In this document: piece after piece, positions 9,003-18,893 of the stretch | Numbering within the stretch: position 1 is the first letter of the stretch | Layout of the letters: every line of letters starts with the position of its first letter | Origin: Paenibacillus physcomitrellae | Lineage (GTDB): Bacteria; Bacillota; Bacilli; Paenibacillales; Paenibacillaceae | Reading direction: 5' to 3' | Length of the DNA: 64,000 nucleotides | NCBI RefSeq assembly: GCF_002240225.1 | Contig: NZ_CP022584.1 | Coordinates: 2,248,501 to 2,312,500 of the forward strand | Program-made: the position numbers and the translations under genes | Notes under the pieces: model-generated | What the model was told of the DNA's origin: nothing | Database searches by the model: none | The model's input: only the letters and a program-made list of their open reading frames with translations

Positions 9003-9845
9003 TTATCCCTTAATGCCCGTTGTGGCAATCCCTTCTACGAAATACTTTTGAAGGAACATAAAGACGATTGTAGCCGGCAGGATCGAAACGAGCGCCATGG
9101 CAAGCAGTTGTCCCCACTGCTGGGCCGATTGCGAATCGTTGATCATGCGCAGCGCAAGCCCGACCGTATATTTGTCCACGGAGTTCAGATACAGCAGGTG
9201 GCCGAGGAAATCATCCCAGTTCCACAAGAAACAGAAGATCGTTACGGTTACGATCGCCGGCTTCGTCAAAGGCATGACCACCCGCCAGTAAATCCCGAAC
9301 CACGAACAGCCGTCGATCTTCGCCGACTCGTCGAGCTCTTTGGGGATGCCCCGCACAAACTGGATCAGCAGGAAGACGAAGAAGGTTCCGCCCGCTCCGC
9401 CGGCCAGCAGATGCGGCACGATGAACGGAAGGTAAGTGTTGACCCAGCCAAGCTGGTGAAACAGCGCGTACTGCGGAATGATCAGCACCTGGCCCGGCAG
9501 CATCAAGGTCAGCATCAGCAGCGAGAACCAGAAATTCTTAAGCGGGAAATCCATTCGCGCGAACCCGAACGCCACAAGCGTGCAGGAGATCAGGGTCGCA
9601 ACGAGAACGGCGGCTTCGAGCTGAAAGGTATTGAGATAGAAATCGGTAAACGAATGACCGGGAACCGAATGCCAGCCTTTCGTGAAGTTGCTCCAAGTCG
9701 GAGCGGAAGGGAAAATATTCGGCGAGCTCAGCTCCTGATTCGTTTTGAACGCGGCGCCGATCCACCAAAGGACCGGATAGACCATGATGACGCTGAATAG
9801 GATCATAACAACGTGGCGGACCATCGCTTTTCCTTGTTTGGTCAT
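9003..9845 (-). CDS. CUT1 sugar ABC permease, MalG/LacG type
   Basis: A 280-residue inner permease with about six membrane segments and the EAA loop (ELDESAKIDGCSWFGIYWR) that docks the ATPase. Its start overlaps the stop of the partner permease by 4 bases (ATGA), so the two are translationally coupled. With the partner (9842-10810) and the binding lipoprotein (14030-15361) it should import an oligosaccharide; the GH67 enzyme between them points to aldouronic acids. No ATPase gene is present, so a shared MsmX-type ATPase is likely. Confidence 0.93.
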   Translation of the reverse strand: MTKQGKAMVRHVVMILFSVIMVYPVLWWIGAAFKTNQELSSPNIFPSAPTWSNFTKGWHSVPGHSFTDFYLNTFQLEAAVLVATLISCTLVAFGFARMDFPLKNFWFSLLMLTLMLPGQVLIIPQYALFHQLGWVNTYLPFIVPHLLAGGAGGTFFVFLLIQFVRGIPKELDESAKIDGCSWFGIYWRVVMPLTKPAIVTVTIFCFLWNWDDFLGHLLYLNSVDKYTVGLALRMINDSQSAQQWGQLLAMALVSILPATIVFMFLQKYFVEGIATTGIKG

Positions 9846-10810
9846 TTCTGCTTCCTCCCTTCCGGCTCCGTTTCATAGAACACCCAGTAACGCGAAGTGC
9901 CGGCGATAATGAGAGCCGCGATAACGATGATGACCAGCATGATCCAGGCCAGCGCCGAAGAATAACCGAGCTGGTAGCGGCTGAATGCCCGTTCATACAG
10001 ATAAAGCGCGTACACATACGTGGAATTCACAGGTCCGCCGTTTGTGATAACGAAAGCAGAGGTGAACATTTGAAAGGAATTGATGACCGCCATAATCAGG
10101 TTGAAATACATGATCGGCGACAGCATCGGCAAGGTGATCCGGAAGAACTGGACAAACCGGTTGGCGCCGTCTACGGATGAAGCCTCGTACAGGTCATTTG
10201 GAATTTGCTTCAGACCGGCCAGGAAAATCACCATCGTCGAGCCGAATTGCCAGGCGGCCAGCAGAATCAGGGTCCACAGCGCCGAATCGGGGCTGGTAAT
10301 CCAGCCTTTGCCTTCGATCCCGAACACAGCCAAGATTTTGTTAAAGATGCCGTCAACGCCAAAAATATTCCGCCACAGCAGCGAAACGGCAATGCTGCCT
10401 CCGATCAGCGAAGGGAAATAAATCGCCGTCCGGTAAAAGGTAATCCCTCTTACAGCACGGTTCAGCACCATGGCGACAAGGAGTGCAGCAATCAGCTTCA
10501 CCGGAACGGAAGCGATTACATATTTGAACGTGACGCCCACCGATTGGACGAATTTCGGGTCATTCATGAAGATGCGTTCGTAGTTCCGGGTTCCGACCCA
10601 ATTAATGGGCTCCAGCAGCGTATAATCGGTAAAGGAGTAATACAGCGATAAGAACATCGGATAAGCTGTCAGCCCTAAGAAGCCGATCAGCCAAGGTGAA
10701 ATGAACAGATAACCTGCCACGGATGTCTTCCAGCTGCGGTTTAAAGACCGGGGCTTCTTGACTTTGGGGGCCGTGCCTGAGGTTACGGCTGCGGTACGGT
10801 TCATGTGCAA
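9842..10810 (-). CDS. CUT1 sugar ABC permease, MalF/LacF type
   Basis: A 322-residue permease with a cytoplasmic N-terminal extension, about six membrane segments and an EAA loop (LYEASSVDGANRFVQFFR). The partner is the MalG-type permease whose ATG overlaps its stop. A terminator-like hairpin lies about 100 bases upstream (10903-10940), between this gene and the glucuronidase. The permease-kinase-regulator block therefore probably has its own promoter or is fed by read-through. Substrate assignment to glucuronoxylan fragments rests on context only. Confidence 0.93.
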   Translation of the reverse strand: MHMNRTAAVTSGTAPKVKKPRSLNRSWKTSVAGYLFISPWLIGFLGLTAYPMFLSLYYSFTDYTLLEPINWVGTRNYERIFMNDPKFVQSVGVTFKYVIASVPVKLIAALLVAMVLNRAVRGITFYRTAIYFPSLIGGSIAVSLLWRNIFGVDGIFNKILAVFGIEGKGWITSPDSALWTLILLAAWQFGSTMVIFLAGLKQIPNDLYEASSVDGANRFVQFFRITLPMLSPIMYFNLIMAVINSFQMFTSAFVITNGGPVNSTYVYALYLYERAFSRYQLGYSSALAWIMLVIIVIAALIIAGTSRYWVFYETEPEGRKQK

Positions 10811-10902
10811 TCACTTCCTGTAGTCAGTTTTATACTCTAAATATATAGGCAAGCCAGAGCTGTTGAAATGAGGGTAATGTTTGAATTCTTTCAAAATATA
10901 AC

Positions 10903-10940
10903 GAAAAAAAGAAGAAGCACGATGTCCGCGCCTCTTCTTC
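10903..10940 (-). terminator. Intrinsic terminator after the alpha-glucuronidase gene
   Basis: On the minus strand a 7-bp stem GAAGAAG/CTTCTTC (10934-10940 with 10911-10917) is followed by a run of seven Ts. It lies about 90 bases beyond the glucuronidase stop and before the permease genes, so it would cap the binding-protein/glucuronidase transcript or attenuate read-through. Confidence 0.6.
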
Positions 10941-11028
10941 GCTTATTCTCCTTTTGCCTGGCAGCACCCGGCACCTGACCTCCAGCACTCGGCACAAGGC
11001 ATTGGGCCCCAAACCCAAGGTCTCTCGA

Positions 11029-13128
11029 TTAATAAATCGTCCGTCCCTGTTCGTCGGCAATCCCGCATCTCCGGTAGAAATACGTATTGATCCGGTCGCG
11101 CCATTCCTTGGCGTGCTCAGCCTGCTCGGCCAACCGCTCAGCCACCTGTTGGTGCAGCCCTTCTTCTATGCTTCCGGCCAAGGCTTCCCACTCGGCGGCA
11201 AAACGTTCGGCCTGCTCTGCACCTTCAAAATGGGTGTCGTAAATATGCTGGATCACCGTCTTCCCGGAGTGGAGCTTATGGGTATACGGAACATGATGGA
11301 AGAACAGCAGCAGCTCATCCGGACAGGTCTCCAGCGATTCATACCGCTCGCAATTAGAGCCTGCATACTGCCCGGTATATCCCGTTCCCGTCGCTTTCGT
11401 CCGGTCCACGCCGATGCCCTGCCAATCCGCAAAATGATAAGTGCCCCACATCGAATATTCGTAGCCCTCTACATTCGGGCCGTAGTGATGATCGGGATTG
11501 ACCATAAACCCTACGCCTAGCGGCGCCGTATAAGATTCGTAGATCCCCCAGGAGTCCAGCAGCATCTGCTGAACCGTACGGATTAGCTGCTCGCTGCCGT
11601 TGCCGAAGGTAAGCCTGATCCATTCCTCGGCGATCTCCGGGGAAGTCAGCCCGGGATTCCAGATCAAACGCCCATAGCCGTACAGGTTGGCCTGAGCCAG
11701 CAGATGGCCGGTCCAGTTCGTGTCATCCCCGATATTCGAGACGGCGGCAATGCCCGCCAGGCGGCTGCCATGCAGCTCTCCACTGGCAATCCGCTTCACA
11801 GTCGAGCCTTCTCCTTTGAGATAAGTATCAAAGTCCAGTATCTCCTTCCACTGCGGCACCAGATAACACAAATGCCGCTGCTGGCCCGTATATTCCTGTG
11901 TAATCTGCAGCTCCAGCACCTGATGGGTAGACGGCATCGCGCCCAGCAGAGGCGATATTGGCTCACGTACCTGGAAGTCGATCGGGCCGTTCTTGACCTG
12001 CAGCACAACATTGTCCTTAAACCGTCCGTCCAAAGGCTTGAAGTGATCGTATGCCGCTTTTGCCCGGTCCGTCTTGCGGTCCCGCCAGTCCTGCTTGCAG
12101 TTGTAGACAAAGCAGCGCCAAATCACGATTCCGCCGAAAGGATCAAGCGCTTCGGCCAGCATGTTGGCCCCGTCGGCATGATCGCGGCCATATGTGAACG
12201 GGCCAGGCCGGTTCTCCGAATCGGCTTTGACCACATAGCCGCCGAAGTCCGGAATCGCGCTATACACATCTTTTATCCGGTGCTGCCACCATTCCTGGAC
12301 AGCCGGGTCCAAAGGGTCCGCCGTAGGCAATTCGCCCATTTCCAGCGGAGCGGCGTAGTTCACGCTTAGAAACAGCTTCACGGCAAAGTCGCGGAAGATC
12401 GCAGCAACCTCGGCCACGTCCGGCAGAAACTCGTCCGTAATCAGCAGCGTCTCCTGCTTGTGGACATTAACGTTGTTGATGGATACGGCGTTAATGCCAA
12501 CGGAAGCCAGCAGGCGTGCATAATCGCGGATGCGCTCCTTGTCCGCTTTGAAGCGGTTATTTTCAAAGAAGATCGATTTACCGGCATACCCCCGCTCGAT
12601 CGAGCCGTCCATGTTATCCCAATGGTTGATCATGCGAAGCGGATTGACCGGGTTCTCCCGGATATTCAAGCCGTTCACGGATTGGCCTGTTCCGAATAAC
12701 CGCAGCAGATGAAACGCCCCGTAGAGCAGGCCCGCAGGCGCTGCAGCCGCTATCACGATCCGGCCTGTATGAGCATCCGTTTGGATTGCAAAACCTTCAG
12801 CACCGATCTCGGTTATGACGGCCTCTGGAAACAGCCCGTCAATCTCCGGATTACTGCCAAACAACGCCAGTTGTATGTATGCTTCCGAGTCCGGCACCTC
12901 TCCTGCATTTACAACAGCCGCAGACAGGCCTGACATGCCTTCCAGCCCCCGAGCAAGCTCGGCAGCAGCTGAATGAATCACAGCGGCTCCTCCGTCCTCG
13001 GGAGCTCCAGCTACAACAATCTGGCGGTAGGCCTTGTATCGCTTAAGCCACTCGGCGGTCTCCTGCCTACGGTAAGGCAGCCAAGCCAAATAACCATCTT
13101 CCCCATGTACTTGTTCCGGTATACTCAT
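11029..13128 (-). CDS. aguA: Alpha-glucuronidase, glycoside hydrolase family 67
   Basis: A 699-residue GH67 enzyme that removes (4-O-methyl)glucuronic acid from the non-reducing end of xylo-oligosaccharides. Family hallmarks include [17 protein letters not shown], the DSENRPGP segment with a conserved Glu, and the [12 protein letters not shown] stretch carrying the Asp and Glu regarded as catalytic in characterised GH67 enzymes. There is no signal peptide, so it acts in the cytoplasm on imported aldouronic acids. Start set at the ATG at 13128, preceded by GAGGAGG; the longer frame to 13245 would overrun the Nif3-like gene. The Nif3-like stop is 37 bases upstream, so they are co-transcribed. 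Confidence 0.95.
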   Translation of the reverse strand: MSIPEQVHGEDGYLAWLPYRRQETAEWLKRYKAYRQIVVAGAPEDGGAAVIHSAAAELARGLEGMSGLSAAVVNAGEVPDSEAYIQLALFGSNPEIDGLFPEAVITEIGAEGFAIQTDAHTGRIVIAAAAPAGLLYGAFHLLRLFGTGQSVNGLNIRENPVNPLRMINHWDNMDGSIERGYAGKSIFFENNRFKADKERIRDYARLLASVGINAVSINNVNVHKQETLLITDEFLPDVAEVAAIFRDFAVKLFLSVNYAAPLEMGELPTADPLDPAVQEWWQHRIKDVYSAIPDFGGYVVKADSENRPGPFTYGRDHADGANMLAEALDPFGGIVIWRCFVYNCKQDWRDRKTDRAKAAYDHFKPLDGRFKDNVVLQVKNGPIDFQVREPISPLLGAMPSTHQVLELQITQEYTGQQRHLCYLVPQWKEILDFDTYLKGEGSTVKRIASGELHGSRLAGIAAVSNIGDDTNWTGHLLAQANLYGYGRLIWNPGLTSPEIAEEWIRLTFGNGSEQLIRTVQQMLLDSWGIYESYTAPLGVGFMVNPDHHYGPNVEGYEYSMWGTYHFADWQGIGVDRTKATGTGYTGQYAGSNCERYESLETCPDELLLFFHHVPYTHKLHSGKTVIQHIYDTHFEGAEQAERFAAEWEALAGSIEEGLHQQVAERLAEQAEHAKEWRDRINTYFYRRCGIADEQGRTIY

Positions 13129-13165
13129 CGCTTCTTCCTCCTCGGATTGTATCCTGTTAAATTCG

Positions 13166-13972
13166 CTATATCCACTTAAATAAAGGATCGCCCGGGATAT
13201 AATGTACCGGAACGTCCGCGAATTTCTCCTTAAGCCGCTTCGCAAGCAGCTTCATACCCGGCTCTTCGCTTTGCGCGTGTCCCAGCAGCAGCAATGCCTT
13301 TGGCCTGCCTTGACTGCAGGCATCACGGACATACTCCGGAGTCTCCCACTCCGGCCCTTCGCCGGCGATGATCAAATCCAAATGCTCCCGCTCGAATAAA
13401 GGGATCGCCTGACCGCCTCCGCCGCGGTACCCGACCAGCAGACCGATACGGCGGCACGGCATGGCCGGGTCGCCAACGGCCCGGACAAACGGAAGGTCCA
13501 GCTTCTCCTTTACTTGTCTCGCAACTTCCTCCAGCGGCATCGGCGGTATTTCCGCTATCGCCGACACGGGCTGCCTATCCACGATATACGGCTCCCAGCC
13601 CAGCTCCTGAATCAATCCTTCCGTGATGCCGTCCGGCTGGTAGCGATGGACGTAGTCGTGCAGCCGGAAGACAGCCAAGCCCGACGATTCGATCAGCTTG
13701 TGCTTTTCCCGGTATACAGGGCCTAGATCATCTAAATCAGCCGGATCGTGATGACTGAAGTACAAGCCTTCATGAGTAATCAGCAGATTGGCATCCAGCG
13801 TTGCCGCCTGGCTGATCACAGAATGAGTGGCCATAAAAGCAACGGCTATCCCGTTTACCACGGCGGTTTCGTCACCCGCTTTCAGTCCGTCCACCGTTTG
13901 CTCCGGTCCTTGAGCCTGCTCGGTCGTCAGCCAGGTCAGCACCTCTTTGATCGGCAGAGCCAAATCGTCCAC
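13166..13972 (-). CDS. Nif3-like dinuclear metal-centre protein
   Basis: A 268-residue member of the Nif3 / GTP cyclohydrolase 1 type 2-like (YqfO) family. Supporting segments are [13 protein letters not shown] near the metal site, HDYVHR, and the late HAQSEEPGM region that supplies another histidine and acid. Members bind two metals and are widespread, but their reaction is unsettled. The gene starts at a GTG inside GAGGTG, so translation may depend on upstream translation. It sits between the binding-protein gene and the GH67 enzyme, an unusual place that suggests a role in the same pathway, perhaps on a sugar-acid derivative; this is inference. Confidence 0.8.
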   Translation of the reverse strand: MDDLALPIKEVLTWLTTEQAQGPEQTVDGLKAGDETAVVNGIAVAFMATHSVISQAATLDANLLITHEGLYFSHHDPADLDDLGPVYREKHKLIESSGLAVFRLHDYVHRYQPDGITEGLIQELGWEPYIVDRQPVSAIAEIPPMPLEEVARQVKEKLDLPFVRAVGDPAMPCRRIGLLVGYRGGGGQAIPLFEREHLDLIIAGEGPEWETPEYVRDACSQGRPKALLLLGHAQSEEPGMKLLAKRLKEKFADVPVHYIPGDPLFKWI

Positions 13973-13980
13973 CTCACTTC

Positions 13981-14026
13981 AAACGCAAGGCCCGGAACAC
14001 AGCTGTTCCGGGCTTTGGCGTTTTTT
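13981..14026 (-). terminator. Stem-loop just after the binding-protein gene
   Basis: Inverted repeat with core CCCGGAACA/TGTTCCGGG and flanking partial pairing, beginning 4 bases beyond the binding-protein stop. The minus-strand 3' side has only short T runs, so it is more likely an attenuator or mRNA-stabilising hairpin that raises binding-protein mRNA above the downstream genes than a complete stop. Confidence 0.6.
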
Positions 14027-14029
14027 AAA

Positions 14030-15361
14030 TTATTTTTCGTAAGCTGTAGAAGCATCCTTCAGTTCATCAAAGGCTTGCTCAGGCGTCACTTTCTTAAAGC
14101 TGAGCTCGTCGCGGACAAGCGCCCAGTCCTTATCAATGAAGTTCGTCCAGCCGCCCGCTCCCGCCGTCCAGGTCTGACCATCAGGTTCAGTTGCCCGGAG
14201 CAGAGCAAGGCCTGCTTTATCCAGATCACTCATGGTTGATTCGAGCAGCGTTGCGTTATCTTTGTTCACCGGCAGACCGCGCGAAGTCTTCAGCACTTTC
14301 GCCGCTTCCGGATCGTTCAGCAGCCAGTTAACAAATTTCTTGGCTTCTGCCTGTTGTTTCGAATCGGCGGATACCCCCAGGAACATGGAAGGTTTAATCC
14401 AGCCGCCGGCTTCATCGGAGCGAGGCATCGTCACCAGCGCATAGGCGCCAGGCTTCAAGCTGTCCCAGGAAACCAGGTTGTTGGAGAAACCGTAGCGCAT
14501 CAAAATTTTACCGGCTACCATCAAGTCCATTTGCGGGTCGAACTCTTTGTCAGAGGCATTAACATCTGCTGGCGGTACCAGTCCTTCATTACGCAGCTCT
14601 TCAAACTGCTTCGTCCACTCAAGGAACGTATCCTTGTCGATGTTGAAATGACCGTCATCGGTAACAACAGGTCCTTTGCCTTTGCTGTACTGGAACGCGG
14701 AATACATAAAGTAGTTGCCTGCGTAGTCCAGCGTGAAATATTGTCCGCTAGGCAGCTTGGATTTGCTTTCCTTCGCCAGCGTGAAGAAATCGTCCCACGT
14801 CCAGCCATTGTCCGGACTTTGAATGCCCAGTTTATCCATAGCGGCTTTGTCGAAAATCATGCCGAAGGCAACCGATCCCATCGGAATCGCGTATTGTTTG
14901 CCGTCAGACTGTCCGCCGACCAGCAGATTTGGATCAAACTTGCTGACGTCAACTTCCGAAGACGTCAGTTCGGCTAACTGACCACGGCCTGCCCAGTCTG
15001 GCACCCAGCCCGGATCAAGCTGGATAATGTCCGGCGCATTTTTAGCCGCAGCCTGTGTAGACAATTTATCCAGGTACCCTTCCATACCGGAATATTCAGG
15101 TTCAAAGGTGACATTCGGATTATTTTTTGTATACAAGTCCAGCGCTGCCAGAGTAGCTTCATGCCGGTCCTGGGAACCCCACCACATAATGCGCAGCTTC
15201 ACCGGACTGCTGCCCGTGTCCGCAGACGCCTCCGTTTGGCTGCCCGAACCGGAATTCCCAGACGCATTGTTCTTGGCATTGTCGGAACTGCCGCAGGCCG
15301 TAAGTGCACCTACCAGAACGGCCATGACCAGGATCGAAAGAGAACGCTTCCATCTTATCAT
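14030..15361 (-). CDS. Sugar-binding lipoprotein of a CUT1 ABC importer
   Basis: A 443-residue extracellular solute-binding protein with a lipoprotein signal peptide; the lipobox LTAC places the lipidated cysteine at residue 23, followed by a Ser/Asn/Gly-rich linker. The mature part has family 1 sugar-binding features such as LRIMWWGSQDRHEATLAAL and GWTWDDFFTLAKE. It captures substrate outside the membrane for the permeases at 9003-10810. It is the first gene of the glucuronide operon, and its stop is followed at once by a hairpin. Aldotetraouronic acid is the best guess for ligand, by context. Confidence 0.93.
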   Translation of the reverse strand: MIRWKRSLSILVMAVLVGALTACGSSDNAKNNASGNSGSGSQTEASADTGSSPVKLRIMWWGSQDRHEATLAALDLYTKNNPNVTFEPEYSGMEGYLDKLSTQAAAKNAPDIIQLDPGWVPDWAGRGQLAELTSSEVDVSKFDPNLLVGGQSDGKQYAIPMGSVAFGMIFDKAAMDKLGIQSPDNGWTWDDFFTLAKESKSKLPSGQYFTLDYAGNYFMYSAFQYSKGKGPVVTDDGHFNIDKDTFLEWTKQFEELRNEGLVPPADVNASDKEFDPQMDLMVAGKILMRYGFSNNLVSWDSLKPGAYALVTMPRSDEAGGWIKPSMFLGVSADSKQQAEAKKFVNWLLNDPEAAKVLKTSRGLPVNKDNATLLESTMSDLDKAGLALLRATEPDGQTWTAGAGGWTNFIDKDWALVRDELSFKKVTPEQAFDELKDASTAYEK

Positions 15362-15471
15362 TCGTTTAACCCCTCCGTAAGTTGTCTTTTTACATTATCA
15401 GCATAACAATTCAGGATGGCAGTTGGTATAAGAGCAATGCACGATTTGTTTTAAAATTGTCCGATTTTTAT

Positions 15472-15507
15472 AAAAAGCCGTCCGGGTTAAATACGCCCCA
15501 AACGGCC
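15472..15507 (-). terminator. Intrinsic terminator after liaR
   Basis: On the minus strand an imperfect GC-rich stem, with 15477-15486 (GCCGTCCGGG on plus) pairing 15496-15506, ends in a CTTTTTAT tract. It lies about 110 bases past the liaR stop and upstream of the binding-protein promoter region, so it closes the Lia/Psp operon. Confidence 0.65.
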
Positions 15508-15612
15508 TGGTTCTGCTGCGGATTTCTGTCTTTCTTTGGGTCTTTCTCTTCTCTACCTCTACTCTTTTTCTCTCATTTATTGCCTGATTTTCGCAATTTC
15601 CCGGGTTCTTGT

Positions 15613-16275
15613 CTACTCGGCCAGTCCGTTCTTGTAGGCGTAAATCGCGGCCTGTGTCCGGTCCTCTACTCCAAGCTTCGCCAAAATGTTCGTGACGTGA
15701 AATTTGACTGTTTTGACGCCGATAATCAGATCATCCGCGATATCCTGATTGGATTTCCCCTGAGCGAGCAGACGAAGCACGTCCATTTCGCGTTCGGTCA
15801 ATTCCTCATGGGCAGGAGCCGCCGGCTTGGGCTGGCGGAAGCGGTTCATCATTTTCGATGCAACCTGGGATTCCAGCACGGATTGTCCCCGGGCAGCGGC
15901 CCGGATCGCATCGGCGATTTCCGTTGCCCGCGACGTTTTAAGCAGGTAACTGAAAGCGCCGGCTTCGATGACCGGGTACATTTTCTCATCATCCAAATAA
16001 CTGGTTAACACGATCACTTTGCAGTCCGGATACAGCTTCAGCAGCTGGCGGGTCGTCTCAATGCCGTCCATGCCGTCCATGACCAGATCCATCAGCACCA
16101 CATCCGGCTTGTATTCCGTCGCCAGTCTGATGCCTTCTTCCCCGCTGCTGGCTTCCCCGACGACTTCAATGCCTTCTTCGGTGCCCAGCACCGCGGCCAA
16201 ACCAATCCGCACCATCTCGTGGTCATCGACCAGCAAAACCTTAATCGGTGATTCAAGCTCCATCCTGCACGTCAT
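15613..16275 (-). CDS. liaR: LiaR-type response regulator (NarL/LuxR family)
   Basis: A 220-residue response regulator with a receiver domain (phospho-acceptor Asp about residue 63 in LMDLVMDGMDG) and a C-terminal LuxR-type helix-turn-helix (LTEREMDVLRLLAQGKSNQDIA). In Bacillales the LiaFSR system answers cell-envelope damage by cell-wall antibiotics. Here it closes an operon that starts with its expected targets. It overlaps liaS by 23 bases if the ATG at 16275 is used; the in-frame ATG at 16263, which gives a more typical N terminus, is an alternative. Confidence 0.93.
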   Translation of the reverse strand: MTCRMELESPIKVLLVDDHEMVRIGLAAVLGTEEGIEVVGEASSGEEGIRLATEYKPDVVLMDLVMDGMDGIETTRQLLKLYPDCKVIVLTSYLDDEKMYPVIEAGAFSYLLKTSRATEIADAIRAAARGQSVLESQVASKMMNRFRQPKPAAPAHEELTEREMDVLRLLAQGKSNQDIADDLIIGVKTVKFHVTNILAKLGVEDRTQAAIYAYKNGLAE

Positions 16276-17326
16276 CCTTTCTTTCTTCGATTCCCGTCAG
16301 CAGCGGGACCGTGATTTCAATTCTCGTTCCTTTGCCCGGCGCCGTAATAAACTGAATCGAACCGCCGATCTCCCGGATACGTTCCTGCATATTGGACAAG
16401 CCGTAGGAGGCCTGCTTCGCATCATCCAGTTCGAAACCGACCCCGTTATCCCGCAAAATAACCCGCACCGCATCGCCCCGTCTAAAAATCCGGATTTCCA
16501 TTCGCTCGGCTTTCGCATGCCGCAGCGTATTGGACATCGCCTCCTGGATGATCCGGAACAGATGGTTTTCGATCCCTTTGACCAAACTGAGGTCACGGTC
16601 CATCTCCAGCACAATGTCCATTGGCACTTTGGTTTTAAGTTCGCGGACAAGCTCCTCGACGCCCTGCGTCAGCTCCTTGCCCTCCAGATAGACCGGGCGC
16701 AGATGCAGCAGCAGCGCGCGCATTTCCGACTGGGCGACCGAAGCCATCTCCTCGATCAGCTCCACCTGCCGCTGGGCTTTGTCGAAATCTTTTTCCAGCG
16801 TCCGCCTTACCGCCGTCGCCGTCATCGAAATCGCAAACAGCTGCTGGGATACCGCATCATGCAGCTCACGCGCCAACCGTTGCCTCTCCTCTACGATTGC
16901 CGATACCCGGGCCTGTTCCGCAAGCTGGGCGTTGTTGGTAGAGAGTCTCTGCAGAGAAGTTACCTGCTCCTCCCAACGTTTGCCGAGCCGCTCAAGCTGC
17001 TCGCTCAGCTGTCCGACCTCGTCCTCACCAAGCTTGGGCACCGTTCGGGACAAGTTGCCCTTCTCCCATTGCAGCAGGGAGCTGCGGAGCAGATCCAATC
17101 GGCGTTTGATCCGGTAGACATCATAGAAGCCATACGCGGCGCCAACAACCACCAGCACCACCGCCAGCGTCAATCCGGCAATGACCGCCTGCCTCCAGGA
17201 ACTGTCCAAATTCAAATAGCCGTATGTATTAAGAACGTACAGAATCACAGCCAGCAGAAATAGAGACAGGAGAATCCCGTCCCGCATGCTGCGTGAAACG
17301 AGATTCACAGGCTTCCTTCTTCTCAT
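16253..17326 (-). CDS. liaS: LiaS-type sensor histidine kinase
   Basis: A 357-residue kinase with two N-terminal membrane helices (about residues 13-33 and 43-67) separated by a very short outside loop, typical of intramembrane-sensing kinases. A HAMP-like region, a HisKA_3 domain with H156 in ARELHDAVSQQL, and an ATPase domain with DNGVGFELDD follow. It lies between liaF and liaR. LiaF normally keeps this kinase off until envelope stress occurs. Its ribosome site GGAGGG overlaps the end of liaF, supporting coupled expression. Confidence 0.93.
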   Translation of the reverse strand: MRRRKPVNLVSRSMRDGILLSLFLLAVILYVLNTYGYLNLDSSWRQAVIAGLTLAVVLVVVGAAYGFYDVYRIKRRLDLLRSSLLQWEKGNLSRTVPKLGEDEVGQLSEQLERLGKRWEEQVTSLQRLSTNNAQLAEQARVSAIVEERQRLARELHDAVSQQLFAISMTATAVRRTLEKDFDKAQRQVELIEEMASVAQSEMRALLLHLRPVYLEGKELTQGVEELVRELKTKVPMDIVLEMDRDLSLVKGIENHLFRIIQEAMSNTLRHAKAERMEIRIFRRGDAVRVILRDNGVGFELDDAKQASYGLSNMQERIREIGGSIQFITAPGKGTRIEITVPLLTGIEERKDDVQDGA

Positions 17327-17344
17327 CGGATCTAGACCCTCCTG

Positions 17345-17998
17345 TCAGTTGTTAATTCGTATATCTACATCCCCTACCAGGTAAGAGACGATAATTTTCA
17401 CCTTTTGTTCGCTTTGCTCATAGTTCGGGGAACGCCAATGAATACGGTTCATTAAGCCGGTATCCGATTCCCTGCCCAGGCCGATCCGCCCGAAGAACAC
17501 AAAAGCGTCGATCTCCACGCCATAATCCTCAGATAAGACGAGATCAAGGTCGCCGACAACTCCTTGAAACATCAAAATATGGTCTCCGTCCTCCACAATG
17601 GCCAGCGATAAATCCACATCCAGTTCGCCGAGCACGTGCATCATGCCGATGTTTCGCAGGACCCACGGATCCCGGTCCCAATGAATGCTTTGCACAAAGT
17701 TATGTTTTTGCATATAGTCCCTGTCGGGTCTGGCCTTTCTAGCCTTGGCGTAGAAGACCCCAAGCGAAATGGCCAATATCGTGATCACCAGCAGCAGATG
17801 ATCGAGCAAAATAATGCCGCTGCCCACGGTCAGCAGAATATAGCCGGTTCTGACGTTGTCCCCCTGCCGAATCTTATACACGCCATACACCAGCAGGACA
17901 AGTGCGACAATCGTAAAGAAGCCCATCCATCTAAAAGCAATCAGAGCGATGCCGATCATCATCAGCGTTATCGCCCACATCCGGGTTCTGTCTCTCAT
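17345..17998 (-). CDS. liaF: LiaF-type membrane inhibitor of the Lia two-component system
   Basis: A 217-residue protein with four N-terminal membrane segments within about residues 8-88, then a soluble beta-rich LiaF C-terminal domain (GELDVDLSLAIVEDGDHILMFQGVVGDLDL). In B. subtilis LiaF represses LiaS signalling in unstressed cells. ATG at 17998 follows GAGGAGG. The position directly before liaS matches the conserved liaFSR order. The first PspA paralogue gene lies 177 bases upstream. Confidence 0.9.
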   Translation of the reverse strand: MRDRTRMWAITLMMIGIALIAFRWMGFFTIVALVLLVYGVYKIRQGDNVRTGYILLTVGSGIILLDHLLLVITILAISLGVFYAKARKARPDRDYMQKHNFVQSIHWDRDPWVLRNIGMMHVLGELDVDLSLAIVEDGDHILMFQGVVGDLDLVLSEDYGVEIDAFVFFGRIGLGRESDTGLMNRIHWRSPNYEQSEQKVKIIVSYLVGDVDIRINN

Positions 17999-18174
17999 GC
18001 CGCACCTCCTCTAGCTGTATTTTTAAACTGTAGAAAAGCCATAGCAGCACCTCTGTGCCGTATGGCTCTTCTGTCCGTACAGAATCCCGGTCTGCCTGCC
18101 GGCTTAAAGCGCAGCAGCAGACAGATCGTCCATGCCTGTACAGCATAACATATTTATCGAGCTTCCTGAATCAC

Positions 18175-18891
18175 TTATTCCTCAGAATCCGCAGCTGGTT
18201 TGGCTGAAGTGCTGCCGCCGCCAAGCTTCGATTTCAGCGCGTTAAGCTGTTCCTCGATCTTCATCTGCTTCTCGACATCCACGGGATTCGAATTGTAGAG
18301 GCTGCTGCCGCCGCCGTTATACGGGGTACGCATCACGTCTGCTTCGGCTTCCATCTGCATAATCTTCTCTTCCATACGCTGGAAGCCCATCGAAGCGCTG
18401 CCGCTCTCAATCGTATGCAGGCTGCTGATCGAAGACATTTGTTTCTTCGCTTTGGCCATTTGAGCCCGGGATACCAGCTCATTGCGTTTGTTGCGCAGCT
18501 TGTAGAACTCGTCTTTCATGTCATGCAGCTGCTGCTTCAGATCCTGGGCATGCACTTCAGCCTGAGTGTGCAGATCATGGAATTCGACCTGCTTCTGGTC
18601 GTAGTAAATTTTCTCCTCCAGCAGCTTGCGGGCGATCTCCTCCTGGCCATTGCTCAAGGCAGCCGCAGCCTGGCTTTCACGCTGTGCGGAAATGCGCACG
18701 GCTTCGTCCAGACGCTGCTTCATACGGCGCTCGTTCGCCATCTGCTTCGCCACCGTTACCTCGGCTTCACGGATCTCAGCCTCCATATCGCGCAAATACT
18801 GATTGAGCATGACGATCGGATCTTCCACTTTGTCCAGCATTTCGTTAACAGACGCTTTTGTAATATCCTTAATTCTCTTGAATACTCCCAT
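18175..18891 (-). CDS. liaH: PspA/IM30-family membrane-stress protein, LiaH-like (copy 2)
   Basis: A 238-residue, almost wholly coiled-coil protein of the PspA/IM30/LiaH family, which forms large cytoplasmic rings or rods and binds stressed membranes. Helical heptads run from about residue 25 to 155; a Gly/Ser-rich break near 190-200 precedes a terminal helix and a Ser/Ala tail. It opens with [10 protein letters not shown], nearly identical to the start of the second copy at 19456-20130, so the two are paralogues. The gene starts 2 bases after the PspC-type gene and is surely co-transcribed. Confidence 0.92.
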   Translation of the reverse strand: MGVFKRIKDITKASVNEMLDKVEDPIVMLNQYLRDMEAEIREAEVTVAKQMANERRMKQRLDEAVRISAQRESQAAAALSNGQEEIARKLLEEKIYYDQKQVEFHDLHTQAEVHAQDLKQQLHDMKDEFYKLRNKRNELVSRAQMAKAKKQMSSISSLHTIESGSASMGFQRMEEKIMQMEAEADVMRTPYNGGGSSLYNSNPVDVEKQMKIEEQLNALKSKLGGGSTSAKPAADSEE

Positions 18892-18893
18892 TG

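Noticed and set aside
8478..9800. Plus-strand open frame of about 440 codons opposite the kinase and permease genes
   Set aside because: Antisense of two real genes; highly charged, low-complexity translation with no family features.
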